The notes beneath the pieces are model-generated. The model did no database searches, had not been told where the DNA came from, and saw only the letters and a list, made by a program, of their open reading frames with translations. Both the position numbers and the translations under genes were made by a program. From positions 1-64,000 of the forward strand of contig NZ_SGWQ01000016.1 of assembly GCF_004216555.1 (NCBI RefSeq): a DNA stretch of 64,000 nucleotides, given 5' to 3'. This document shows, in pieces, positions 18,314 to 26,992 of this stretch; position 1 is the first letter of the stretch; each line of letters begins with the position of its first letter. Source of the stretch: Herbihabitans rhizosphaerae. Lineage in GTDB: Bacteria; Actinomycetota; Actinomycetes; Mycobacteriales; Pseudonocardiaceae.

Positions 18314-18553
18314 ATGGCAGCCCCACTCTCACCAGCAACCCGCGAGCTCGGCGAACGAGTCCGTAACCGTCGTCACGAACTTGAGCTATCCCAAGAACGC
18401 CTCGCCGAACACGCCGGTCTGCACTGGAGCTTCCTCGGCCAGGTCGAACGCGGACAACGCAACCTCACCCTCCACAACATCCTCAAAATCGCCGCCGCCC
18501 TCGACATCGACCCCGGCGAGCTGGTCCGCGGCCTGCACGCACCCACACCCTGA
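18314..18553 (+). CDS. XRE-family HTH regulator
   Basis: This 79-residue protein consists almost entirely of a lambda-repressor-type helix-turn-helix: LGERVRNRRHELELSQERLAEHAG, then WSFLGQVERGQRNLTLHNILKIAAAL. It has no effector domain. It starts 13 bp after three evenly spaced repeats that are likely its own operator sites. It lies in the regulatory third of the element, and control of the downstream unknown gene (18633) or the divergent membrane-protein gene is plausible. Strong family match, target inferred. Confidence 0.88.
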   Translation: MAAPLSPATRELGERVRNRRHELELSQERLAEHAGLHWSFLGQVERGQRNLTLHNILKIAAALDIDPGELVRGLHAPTP

Positions 18554-18632
18554 TCAGCAAGTCGGCCTGAGAGGCTGCTTGGCCGTCGCCTGACAGCGAA
18601 ACGCGCTGATGGTTCGGTGCGACCTGGAGGGC

Positions 18633-19355
18633 ATGACCGAGGACATCAGGGTGCCGATCACGCCCGGGGACACCATGGACGACGTCATGCGCCGGTTTGT
18701 TGGTGCTCCTGCCGGGGTGGCGGTCCCGATCGTGCCCGGTTGGGACTGGCACCTGGTCCTCGACGGACTCGCCGGAGCCCGTCACCGCTATCTACAAGCC
18801 CTCGGGACCGAGAACGGCATGGCCGCCCGCCGCGCCGTCGGCGAAGCCCTGTGGTGGGTCAGCGCCGCAGACGAATATCTGCGCGAACGTATCTCAGGCA
18901 TGAAAAACAGCGACTATTACCGCGAACTCGTAAAAACCGTCGGCGGTGCACGCCTAGCCGGGTTGGTGTACGCACGCAACCGCGCCGGCCACCAACTCGC
19001 CCGTTTACTGCTGTTGCGCCTCACTCACGTTGAGCCGATCACCGTCGTCGCGACCGACGGCAGCCAACGCCAGGTCCACACCCAAGTTCAGGTGCACTAC
19101 GGCCTACGGCCCTTCGACCCCGCACCCCAGGACGGCTACTACTTCGCCGACAACAACAACCTTCCCTCAGCGAGCGCCGCTCACCGGGAACGATTCGACC
19201 GAAACACCTGCTACATCAACCACGTCGCTCTGCAACCAGTCAACGACATACTGGAGAAAACAGAAACCGCCCTCCGCAAAACCCTCCAATGGAACCAAAC
19301 AGGCCCCGACCGCTACAACATCGCGATCAACACCACCATCTCACCACTAACCTGA
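18633..19355 (+). CDS. Hypothetical protein
   Basis: The protein of about 240 residues starts MTEDIRVPITPGDTMDDVMRRFVG; the frame extends eight codons further upstream to 18609. It contains WDWHLVLDGLAGARHRYLQAL, an Arg-rich helical middle (LVYARNRAGHQLARLLLLRL) and a C-terminal part with HYGLRPFDPAPQDGYYFAD. There is no signal peptide and no catalytic motif I recognise. It follows the XRE gene on the same strand with an 80-bp gap and may share its promoter. Confidence 0.6.
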   Translation: MTEDIRVPITPGDTMDDVMRRFVGAPAGVAVPIVPGWDWHLVLDGLAGARHRYLQALGTENGMAARRAVGEALWWVSAADEYLRERISGMKNSDYYRELVKTVGGARLAGLVYARNRAGHQLARLLLLRLTHVEPITVVATDGSQRQVHTQVQVHYGLRPFDPAPQDGYYFADNNNLPSASAAHRERFDRNTCYINHVALQPVNDILEKTETALRKTLQWNQTGPDRYNIAINTTISPLT

Positions 19356-19436
19356 CACATCAGCGATCCGGTAGCCTTTTAGGCACGCCACTCGCAGGAA
19401 GTCCAGGCGGTTCTCTTGATACGAATCGCCGGGAGT

Positions 19437-20711
19437 TTATTCGTCGTCTTCACCGATCACTGCGGGCGCGACGGGTGGGTTGTCGTCCCACAGGTCGTCA
19501 TCGCGGCGTTTGAGGAACGACGGCATCTCGTGCTCAGTGTCGTCCTCACCTGACCGGCCAGCGCCCGCGCCAACGGGCATGCCACCCACCGGGCCAGCGC
19601 CGCCGCGGCCGGCCACACCGGACCGGCCAGCAGCATGGCCCTCGGTTGCGGCCGTACCGGGCACACCGGCACCAACACCGGGACCGCCACGCACACCACC
19701 CTTACCGGGCTCCGCACCAGGCGTGCCCAAGGCACCACGACCACCAGAGCCCGCGGGGCCGCGGCCATCGGAGTTGCCAGATCCGTAGGGGCCGGTGGGC
19801 AGCAACCCGAGGCCGGTGCGCGGCTGATCGCCACCACCAACCGGCACACCGCCCTGCACAGGGTTAACCACCTGACTCGGTGGCGTGCCCACCGGATTCG
19901 GGCTCAGACCCTCCGGCGTCGTCGTTCCGGCCCCGCCCACACCAGGCACCGGGCTCACGGCAGAACCAGGCACACCGCCCGGCGGTGGCGGTGTGCCCGT
20001 AGTGGGGTTGACCGTCGGCGTCGGTGCCACCGACCCGCCGGTGGGGGTGCTGCTGCTGCGGCTGCCCGTCGTGCTGCTACCCGTTGGCGTGGTCACGCCG
20101 GGAGATGAGTAACCCACGTCGCCGGTGCGCGGTGGCTGTGCGCTGACGTCAACGGTCACCACTGGTGTGTCGGCGTACTGCGGCATCCCGGACGACGCTT
20201 GCGTTACTCCGTTCCAGTAGGTCTTCCCGAGTTCTCGAGCCCGCTGTTCGGCTTCCCGTGCCGCTGCGGCCTGTGCCTGCATATCCGGCGTCGCGAGCAC
20301 GTCGGTGCTGCGCCCTGTTGGGTTCACCACGTTTGGTGCGGTGGTCTTCGGTGGTGGTTTCTCGATCCGGTGGGAGGTGTCCACGGCCATCTGCTGCTGC
20401 GCCTGCACACCCTGCGCGATCGCTGTTGCGGCGTCACGGGCACCGACCGCATGCGTGGCGAGCGGAGCGGCGCTGCCTTTGGCTCCGTCGGCGGCCATGC
20501 CCTGCCACGACGCGCCGATCTCCCGCATCCCATTCGAGATCAGATCAGCCGCCTTCTGACAATGAGCCGCGACCTCACCAGTCCACGTTTGGTGGGCGGT
20601 GCCCAGCCCTTCAGCTTGTGCGACTGAGAGCTTGCCATAGAGCCATTCGTGGGTGGCGGTATCCCAGTTGACATCGATCTCGCCCGAACTCGGGTCGGCC
20701 TCGTGGCCCAT
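19437..20711 (-). CDS. PPE-like type VII secretion substrate with Pro/Gly-rich tail
   Basis: The first 130 residues form an alpha-helical PPE/WXG-like domain (INVNWDTATHEWLYG-type start, VAAHCQKAADLISNGMREIG, ASWQGMAADGAKG with a central W-x-G, QAQQQMAVDTSHRIEKPPP). The remaining 290 residues are low-complexity Pro/Gly/Thr, then Gly-rich repeats, ending with an acidic tail (MPSFLKRRDDDLWDDNPP). This is a typical Pseudonocardiales type VII substrate layout. It is the last gene of a four-gene minus-strand run (EspG, small helical protein, DUF3558 lipoprotein, this gene). Confidence 0.8.
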   Translation of the reverse strand: MGHEADPSSGEIDVNWDTATHEWLYGKLSVAQAEGLGTAHQTWTGEVAAHCQKAADLISNGMREIGASWQGMAADGAKGSAAPLATHAVGARDAATAIAQGVQAQQQMAVDTSHRIEKPPPKTTAPNVVNPTGRSTDVLATPDMQAQAAAAREAEQRARELGKTYWNGVTQASSGMPQYADTPVVTVDVSAQPPRTGDVGYSSPGVTTPTGSSTTGSRSSSTPTGGSVAPTPTVNPTTGTPPPPGGVPGSAVSPVPGVGGAGTTTPEGLSPNPVGTPPSQVVNPVQGGVPVGGGDQPRTGLGLLPTGPYGSGNSDGRGPAGSGGRGALGTPGAEPGKGGVRGGPGVGAGVPGTAATEGHAAGRSGVAGRGGAGPVGGMPVGAGAGRSGEDDTEHEMPSFLKRRDDDLWDDNPPVAPAVIGEDDE

Positions 20712-20731
20712 CTGTTCCCCTCCAGTAGTCG

Positions 20732-21322
20732 TTAGGCCGGCGGCAGGTTTTGCAGCACCATGCCCACGATCTTCTCGACATATCCACAGGCGTCGGTGAA
20801 CTCAGGTTTCTTACCGGAGAATGAGACGGTAAAAGCCTGATCGTCGGCCACACCGACCGTGGCTGTACAGGACCGGATCTGCGGGGTCTCTTCCGTGCGG
20901 ACGGCTGGGTAGCCGTGTAGCTGCATCGGTTGGAACTTCTTCACCGTGCTCTGTGCCCGGTAGATGCCGTCCAGCCCGTTGAACTTCGTATACGGCGACA
21001 GGTCAAAGATCACGTTGGAACTGGTCCAGGCGCACGCTGGCTCACCCCACGGACTCGGCGCGGTTCCGAACACCCTAGGCGACGTGAGTTCAGCCAACTG
21101 CTGCGGCGTCAGCATCTGGCACGGGTCCAGTCCACGGACGCGTTTCGGGTCCTTCTCTACCGGTGGCGATAGCCGAGGTGGCCCGGTGGACGTCGACGCC
21201 GACGTGGTGGACGTGCCGGTAGATGACGCGTTGTCCGAGCCTGAGTTACACCCGGCAAGACCAGCCACAATCATCACAGCAGCCGCACCAGCGATCAGGG
21301 AACGTAGCACCGGATTGGTCAC
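20732..21322 (-). CDS. DUF3558 lipoprotein
   Basis: The 196-residue protein has a lipoprotein signal (LIAGAAAVMIVAGLAGC), a Ser/Thr-rich spacer and a DUF3558 domain with the conserved GLDPCQMLTPQQLAEL, GEPACAWTS and late Cys residues (IRSCTATVGV, DACGYVEKI) that probably form disulfides outside the membrane. DUF3558 proteins are frequent neighbours of type VII substrates in this order. The ATG overlaps the stop of the upstream small gene (ATGA), so translation is coupled. Confidence 0.9.
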   Translation of the reverse strand: MTNPVLRSLIAGAAAVMIVAGLAGCNSGSDNASSTGTSTTSASTSTGPPRLSPPVEKDPKRVRGLDPCQMLTPQQLAELTSPRVFGTAPSPWGEPACAWTSSNVIFDLSPYTKFNGLDGIYRAQSTVKKFQPMQLHGYPAVRTEETPQIRSCTATVGVADDQAFTVSFSGKKPEFTDACGYVEKIVGMVLQNLPPA

Positions 21323-21702
21323 CCGACGGCCCCGTACGTCTTGGCGTGGGCGCGATCGCGGTTGGCGTAATCAGCCATCGACCGGTCAATCTGGGCAATC
21401 AACCCATCGAGTTGGACGATCATGCTGTCGGCAAACCTCTCGAACGAGCCGACAGTGATCGCCCCGGTGGCCTTACTGTGCTGCCAGTTTACGGCCACTA
21501 TCATTCCCGGGTTCGTGTCGGGAACCGGGATTTCTCCGATCTTCAACGCTGCGCGCTTCGCCGCCCACATCTCGTCACGGGCTTGTTCGAAGGTGGCTTT
21601 GAGTTTGGGTGCGTTCTCGGGTGTGACGTGAATGTTCGTCCCACTGCCGGGGGCGGGCGGGCCGACAGGCGGTGGTGGCATGGCTGGTGTCCCCCTTGTC
21701 AC
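21319..21702 (-). CDS. Small helical protein of the type VII module
   Basis: This 127-residue protein has a Pro-rich N-terminus (MPPPPVGPPAPGSG), then helices (NAPKLKATFEQARDEMWAAK and FERFADSMIVQLDGLIAQID) that resemble a WXG100/PE-like hairpin, although a canonical WxG is not evident. It sits between the EspG gene and the DUF3558 lipoprotein gene with an ATGA overlap, so it is probably a heterodimer partner or co-substrate of the PPE-like protein. Family assignment is inferred from context. Confidence 0.65.
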   Translation of the reverse strand: MTRGTPAMPPPPVGPPAPGSGTNIHVTPENAPKLKATFEQARDEMWAAKRAALKIGEIPVPDTNPGMIVAVNWQHSKATGAITVGSFERFADSMIVQLDGLIAQIDRSMADYANRDRAHAKTYGAVG

Positions 21703-21793
21703 TTCGTGTTCGACGTAACCTCAGGTTCGTCGTTGTCACTACGCGTGTGCGTTTGAACGTAGCAGGTCACTGCGGCGGTGGTCTACAGGTCGG

Positions 21794-22564
21794 TCAGCTA
21801 CCCGGTCCGAGTGGTCGTGTGTTGTCGAGGAGTTCGTGGACCATAGTGATGATCCGGCTGGTGTCGGCGGGTGCGACGGTGGTGTAGCCGGCGCGCTGGT
21901 GGATGGTGTAGCGGCCGAGATCGGTGTCGAGGACGGTGATGGTCCACGGGCCGCGGGCCGAGCGGCCGAGCCGGTCGTTGATGGTGACGCCGACCTGACC
22001 TCCCCGGTGGCGGGGTGCTTCTACGACAGTGCGCAGTTGCCCGGCGTCCTCGCTGGAAACTCTGTTGCGGCGCAACGAGTTCTCAAACGCGCGGCCACTG
22101 CCCGTTTGGGTGTGGCGTGCTTGGTCGAGGAGGTCGGTGGGCAGGCTCACCGACGAGCCTTCCCCGCGTGGGTGGTCGCCGAGGACGGCGACGAGTTCGG
22201 TGATGTGGCCGCTGGGCCGCAACGTATACAAGGTGACCGTGTCGCCGTCGTAGACGCCGCCCACTGCGCGTTCACCGCGCCGTACAGCCAGCGCACCGAT
22301 GTCGAGACCGTCGCCGGCCCACCGCAGATCGACAGCGACCTCTGGTCGCGCCAACAGGCGTAGTGCCTTGGCGATGTCGTCGGCGACGGTGGTGCCCAGC
22401 AGCAGCCCGCGATCAAGCAACGCCTCCGTGGCCCGCTCCCGCGCAGCAGCGACCTCGGACCGAGTAACGCCTTGCTCGGGCGGGTCAAGCGGCAGCGGCT
22501 TCTCATCGAGCCCAGCCAGCCGCCACAACACGTTGAACTCGTCGGCCTGTAGCACCGTGTTCAT
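21794..22564 (-). CDS. EspG-family secretion chaperone
   Basis: The 256-residue protein shows the EspG layout: N-terminal LQADEFNVLWRLAGLDEKPLPL, a central region with GVYDGDTVTLYTLRPSGHITELVAVLGD, and C-terminal GPWTITVLDTDLGRYTIHQRAG. EspG proteins bind the tip of PE/PPE heterodimers in the cytosol and deliver them to the ESX machine. It leads the minus-strand run that ends in a PPE-like substrate, which fits that role. No ESX core ATPase or channel gene is on the element, so a chromosomal ESX system would have to export the substrate. Confidence 0.88.
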   Translation of the reverse strand: MNTVLQADEFNVLWRLAGLDEKPLPLDPPEQGVTRSEVAAARERATEALLDRGLLLGTTVADDIAKALRLLARPEVAVDLRWAGDGLDIGALAVRRGERAVGGVYDGDTVTLYTLRPSGHITELVAVLGDHPRGEGSSVSLPTDLLDQARHTQTGSGRAFENSLRRNRVSSEDAGQLRTVVEAPRHRGGQVGVTINDRLGRSARGPWTITVLDTDLGRYTIHQRAGYTTVAPADTSRIITMVHELLDNTRPLGPGS

Positions 22565-22739
22565 GCACTCCCCAGTGGATGCCCCAGTCAGCGAAGCAGG
22601 CTAGCACCAGCCTGGCTCACCGTCGGGGGTTGTGGTGTCGTTCACGCGGTGGTTACGCCAACCAGGTGACGCCCATCGTTCCCGTGATGTCGGTGGTGGG
22701 TTCGTGTCAGGATGAGGCCGCCATTGAACGAACCGGGGG

Positions 22740-23369
22740 GTGGCTGTGGCTGGCGACGAAATCGAGGACCTGTTGCAGGAGCTGGAGGGGCTGCGGCAGC
22801 ACCTGCCGGAGGTCCCTGCCGATCCGCAACGCCTCACCGGTTTACGGGAGCAGCTCGCCGAGCTGCGCGCCACTGCGGTGTCGCCTGATGGCGGGGTGAG
22901 GGTGGTGGCTGGTCCGGGTGGGTCGATCATCGACATCCAGGTCACCGACACGGCGTTGAAGAAGGGCGCGGCAGCATTGTCGAGCACGATCATGGTGACC
23001 CTGCGGAACGCTGTGGCGCAGAGTGCGCGTGATCAGGCGATGTTGGTTGAGGAGGTCACCGGCCGCAATACCGGCGTGCTTGATGAGGTCCTACAAACCC
23101 AGGCGGAAGCCCTCGGCGTCTCCGTAGAGGAACTTCGCGCCGATCATGACGAGCGCCAAGCGGGCGGCCTCCAGGCCGGCGAGGTGGTTGAGGAGGATTT
23201 GGGTGAGCGCGGGGTGTTGCGGACGCGTCCCCGCCACGACCCGTCTGCGGAGGCACCGCCCTCGCCACCTCCACCACTGTCGCGCCCGGCCCGTCGCCAA
23301 CGGCCGGTTGAGGTGGATGAGGTTGAGGATTTCAGTGAGCATGATCCGCTGCGTAAGCGCAGGACCTAA
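22740..23369 (+). CDS. YbaB/EbfC-like protein
   Basis: This 209-residue protein starts at GTG 22740. An N-terminal coiled helix (EIEDLLQELEGLRQHLPEV) leads into a YbaB-like fold (ATAVSPDGGVRVVAGPGGSIIDIQV, then KKGAAALSSTIMVTLRNAV). The C-terminal half is acidic and Pro-rich. YbaB-like proteins next to type VII substrates are common in Pseudonocardiales, where their role is unclear; DNA binding is known for classical YbaB. It is divergent from EspG across a 175-bp promoter region and heads a three-gene plus-strand run. Confidence 0.8.
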   Translation: MAVAGDEIEDLLQELEGLRQHLPEVPADPQRLTGLREQLAELRATAVSPDGGVRVVAGPGGSIIDIQVTDTALKKGAAALSSTIMVTLRNAVAQSARDQAMLVEEVTGRNTGVLDEVLQTQAEALGVSVEELRADHDERQAGGLQAGEVVEEDLGERGVLRTRPRHDPSAEAPPSPPPPLSRPARRQRPVEVDEVEDFSEHDPLRKRRT

Positions 23370-23395
23370 CCACCACGGCGTCAAGGAACAGGGCT

Positions 23396-24901
23396 ATGGC
23401 TGAGGGATATCACGCAGACGGCGGTCGGCTCGCAGCGACCGGGAAGCTTGTGGGCGACTTCTCGCGGGTCGCCACAGCGACACGGGAACGCACCGCGGCC
23501 GCTGACGTTCCGGCCGATGCGTTCGGGGTGATCGGCGCCGGCCTCTACAACGACTACACAGCAACGAGGGATGACCTCACCAGGCTGTTGGACAAGCTGG
23601 CTGGCAGTGTCGGGTCGCTCGGGGACGCCCTCGCGGTGACGGGGGTTGAGTACGGCCGTACCGAGGACGAGCACACAGCGAAGTACACGAGCATCGGCCG
23701 GGACCTGGACCGGGTCGCCGAGAACATGCGCTCTAGCTACGGCGGCTGGGAACCCGGGAAGTCGTGGGGTGAGGGCGGCTACGCCAAAGCCGCCGGCGGC
23801 GCACTGCCCGGCCCCGCCGGTCCGTTCGCGAAACTCGTCTATCACGGTAAGGACGCCGCCTCCGCCGATGGCACGGCGTTCGATGTCGCCGCCGTCACCG
23901 GCGATGCCGTCAGTCTGGGTTACTCGTGCACCTCGACGGCGGCGACGATCATCGCCGACCCCCTCGGCTGGTTGCTGAGTCAGGGCATCAACTTCGCCAT
24001 GACCGCGATCCCACCCTTGAAGGATTTGATCAACGTGGTGTCCGGGAACGGGGACGTCCTGGCGGCTGCGGCGAAGGAATACGGCGGTGTCGCCACAGAC
24101 CTCGACACCATGGGCCGCGACCTCGTAGACACGTGTCGGAAGGGTGTGCCCGAGTGGGACGGGCAGGCTGCCGAAGCCGCCGAGCAGCGGGTTGCGCGGT
24201 TCGCGACCGGCACGGGTGGGATCGCGGGGAAGGCCGGCAACGTCGGCCAGCTCTTGCAGATGTACTCGATCGTGATGAAGCTCGTCGAGGACTTCATCAA
24301 AGGCATCCTGTCCGACCTTGCTGAGTGGATGGCGCTGACCTGGATTCCCGCCCTGGTGGCGGGGCCGTTCACCCTCGGCGGCTCGATCGCCGCAGCAGCC
24401 AGCGCCACCGTCATCAAAGCCACCACCGCCATCAGACGCGCACTGGAAAAAGTCACCGTTCTGAAGAAACTGATCGACAAAGTCCGCAAGATCCTGGGCC
24501 GGTTGAAAGAGGCGCTCAAGCGCGGTGGCGAGAAGTTCACCAGTGAGGCCGGCAAAGGCGGCCAGGCCGCCACCAAAGCACAACAAGCCCTCCACGACCG
24601 CATGAAGAAAGACCTCGCCACGCCCGAGGCGGACAAACCTTCGCAGGTGGCGCAGTCGCTGGAGACCGCGGGGACGATGCTGAAAGACGCCTCCGTCAAC
24701 TCGGCAAAGAAGATGACCGGTCTGGACAAGACGAAAATCCCCGGCGCGGCCGCGGACGGTGGGACGGCTGAGGTCTACGACCCGGGAAAAATCACGTCGA
24801 AGCTCGCCGGCTACGGCAAGGACGCGCACAACGCCACCAAATACGGGACTCCAGGCGAGGAACGCTCCAGTGAGCAGATCGAACGAGACCTGGACACCTA
24901 A
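23396..24901 (+). CDS. Large WXG-like type VII secretion substrate
   Basis: This 501-residue protein begins with a long helical WXG100-like region (DGGRLAATGKLVGDFSRVATA, and SSYGGWEPGKSWGEGGYAK), a hydrophobic middle, and a second helical segment with GVPEWDGQAAEAAEQRVARF and membrane-like stretches (LAEWMALTWIPALVAGPFTLGG). A Lys-rich coiled region and a tail of about 60 residues follow. This is the architecture of LXG/WXG polymorphic effectors, but I see no recognisable toxin motif at the C-terminus. It lies between the YbaB-like gene and a membrane-protein gene that may be its partner. Confidence 0.75.
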   Translation: MAEGYHADGGRLAATGKLVGDFSRVATATRERTAAADVPADAFGVIGAGLYNDYTATRDDLTRLLDKLAGSVGSLGDALAVTGVEYGRTEDEHTAKYTSIGRDLDRVAENMRSSYGGWEPGKSWGEGGYAKAAGGALPGPAGPFAKLVYHGKDAASADGTAFDVAAVTGDAVSLGYSCTSTAATIIADPLGWLLSQGINFAMTAIPPLKDLINVVSGNGDVLAAAAKEYGGVATDLDTMGRDLVDTCRKGVPEWDGQAAEAAEQRVARFATGTGGIAGKAGNVGQLLQMYSIVMKLVEDFIKGILSDLAEWMALTWIPALVAGPFTLGGSIAAAASATVIKATTAIRRALEKVTVLKKLIDKVRKILGRLKEALKRGGEKFTSEAGKGGQAATKAQQALHDRMKKDLATPEADKPSQVAQSLETAGTMLKDASVNSAKKMTGLDKTKIPGAAADGGTAEVYDPGKITSKLAGYGKDAHNATKYGTPGEERSSEQIERDLDT

Positions 24902-24904
24902 CCC

Positions 24905-25969
24905 ATGAGCTGGCTCACCTGGATCATCTCCACCCTCGCCATCTGGGCGATCACCCGCTACCTCATACGTCCCTGGCTACGAGCCAAAATCCTCCTGCCC
25001 CGCACCATCACACGCCACAACTGGAGGCTGGAAACCGGGCGGTTCGGGCCAACCGGGACCGGGCGGCAGATCACCGGAACCATCCACGGTCACCGGTTCA
25101 CCGCCCGCGAAACCACCGGCACCACCCTCCTCACGGTCCACGGATTCACCCTCACCGACGCCCCACCCCACGTCATCGACATCGACGCCCTCAGAACCAA
25201 GGTCACGGTTCACGGACCCTCTCGCGCACAACACGCCATCGATAACGCGTCGACGAAGCACTGGTTCACGTGGACCACGCTCACCAGCGCCACCGAATAC
25301 GCCATCGACGGTGACTCAATCTCGATCATCTGTGACAGCACGCTTCCACAACTGCCCATCGAACGCAGAGTCCACACCATCATCGACATCGGGCGAGAAC
25401 TCGAACACCTCGACTGGAACCCACCCACCACCAACGAAGACAACGATGAGGCTGGCGGTTCCCCGGAGCCCGATGAGGCACCCGAGCGTGTCCTACGCAC
25501 AGTGCACCTCGGCAAGCACAGCGGCGCGGAATCATGCCTTGGGTGCGGCTGGGTCATCGGGTTCTTCGGCCTCCTCGCCATCGGGCTCGTGCTGTTCGGG
25601 CTTCAATTCACCATTAACGCCACCGGAGCCCTTCTCGGGCTCGGCGAACCCGTCACCCTCGAAATCACCAGCCCACCCGACCCCGACGGAAACGTCCAAG
25701 CCGCCTACCAACACGACGGGCAACGACACACAACAGAACTAGAGGCCAACGCCAATGTTGGCGACCGGATTCAAGCCCACATGCCCCTCTGGCCCGGAGA
25801 CCTCTGGATCAGCCTCCCCTGGACCCAACCCATCCCCACCGGCACACCAGGAATGCTCAACACAATCCTCGCCCTCACCGCCGGCCTCACCGCACTCACC
25901 ATCCCCACCGGGATCTACCTCCACCTACGGAAACGCTCACAAGACCTCCATACACGTGATCGTGATTGA
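24905..25969 (+). CDS. Membrane protein paired with the type VII substrate
   Basis: The 354-residue protein has an N-terminal TM segment (WLTWIISTLAIWAITRYLI), a soluble domain of about 190 residues, and two TM segments near the C-terminus (GWVIGFFGLLAIGLVLFGL and MLNTILALTAGLTALTIPTGIYL). It starts 3 bp after the stop of the large substrate gene, so the two are probably co-translated. An immunity or docking role is an inference from this position. Its 3' end overlaps the start of the phosphotransferase gene by about 14 bases. Confidence 0.7.
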   Translation: MSWLTWIISTLAIWAITRYLIRPWLRAKILLPRTITRHNWRLETGRFGPTGTGRQITGTIHGHRFTARETTGTTLLTVHGFTLTDAPPHVIDIDALRTKVTVHGPSRAQHAIDNASTKHWFTWTTLTSATEYAIDGDSISIICDSTLPQLPIERRVHTIIDIGRELEHLDWNPPTTNEDNDEAGGSPEPDEAPERVLRTVHLGKHSGAESCLGCGWVIGFFGLLAIGLVLFGLQFTINATGALLGLGEPVTLEITSPPDPDGNVQAAYQHDGQRHTTELEANANVGDRIQAHMPLWPGDLWISLPWTQPIPTGTPGMLNTILALTAGLTALTIPTGIYLHLRKRSQDLHTRDRD

Positions 25970-26990
25970 ACACGAAGAGCGCCTGATTAAGAGAACCGAG
26001 CAGCTACTCGGTCAACAAGTGGAGCTAGTCGCTAACCTCTCATTCAGCAGCAGAGCTACGGTATTGAGGCTACGCGTCGCAGGCGGCAGCACAGTTATCG
26101 TCAAACAGCACGTTTCAGAGGCCCGGTTTCATAACGAGAAGTTGGCACTAACTTCACTACCAACATCCATATCACCGGAGTTGATCACAGCTTCCAACGG
26201 CATCGTCATCATGGAAGATGTTGGCGATGGCCCATCGGTAGCTAACCTACTTCTCGCGAACGACGCCGCCGCTGCACGAAATGCACTTCAGTCTTGGGCA
26301 AGTAGTCTCGGAAAAATCGCTTCACACACTGCGGATGAGCCCTTTGGCAGCGCCGTTAGCAAAGACTTCGAACACTGTATGAGAGCACACGCAGACTTAT
26401 CGAAATTGTGGGAGGTTCCACTTGCTGGTGCGCAAATCAACGAGCTTCGGAGAATAGTGACCTCGCTCAAAACGCCGGGCCCGTACCACATACTGACCGT
26501 ATCCGACGCCGCTTGCCCCGACAACAACCGAGTCACAGCCGATGGAACTGTTCGACTATTTGACTTTGAATACGCGCAAAGGGGACATGCAGCAGTTGAC
26601 GCTGCCTACATCCTTGCACCTTTCTGTAGCTGTTGGTGCGTAGCACCAATGCCGAGCCCTGTCACAGATCACATGTACGCGGCGTACAGCGCAGAGTACC
26701 CCAAGGCGCAATCACAAGAATTTCGCAACTTGTCAATAGCAGCTGCGGTCGTGCTGATCTTGCCTGGCCTGTTGCGCTCGTCGATAAAGGCCCTTGAGGG
26801 TGTGACTACTCCGCAAAGCCAGCCGCCGTACTCTGCCCTACAGCGGTGCTACTTGCGGCTTGATTGGCTTAGCAACCAGGATGCTGTTGCACCCGAGTTC
26901 GCCTACTTCGCCAGAAGATTGCAGGAAAGAGTCGCGCATCGAATTGCAATACCAGACATTTCGACCTATCCCGCGTTTGTTGATTGCTAA
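25956..26990 (+). CDS. Aminoglycoside-phosphotransferase-like kinase, atypical
   Basis: This protein of about 344 residues starts at GTG 25956 (alternative GTG 25962). The APH/choline-kinase fold is visible: N-lobe RATVLRLRVAGGSTVIVKQHV (Lys), MEDVGDGPSVANLL (hinge), then a catalytic loop reading SDAACPDNN where H-G-D-x-x-x-x-N is usual, and LFDFEYAQRG as the metal-binding DFE. The catalytic Asp and Asn remain but the loop His is replaced by Ser. GC is clearly lower than in the neighbours. It is convergent with the JmjC operon with 2 bp between stops, and I infer it belongs to the same cassette. Confidence 0.75.
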   Translation: MIVIEHEERLIKRTEQLLGQQVELVANLSFSSRATVLRLRVAGGSTVIVKQHVSEARFHNEKLALTSLPTSISPELITASNGIVIMEDVGDGPSVANLLLANDAAAARNALQSWASSLGKIASHTADEPFGSAVSKDFEHCMRAHADLSKLWEVPLAGAQINELRRIVTSLKTPGPYHILTVSDAACPDNNRVTADGTVRLFDFEYAQRGHAAVDAAYILAPFCSCWCVAPMPSPVTDHMYAAYSAEYPKAQSQEFRNLSIAAAVVLILPGLLRSSIKALEGVTTPQSQPPYSALQRCYLRLDWLSNQDAVAPEFAYFARRLQERVAHRIAIPDISTYPAFVDC

Positions 26991-26992
26991 TC

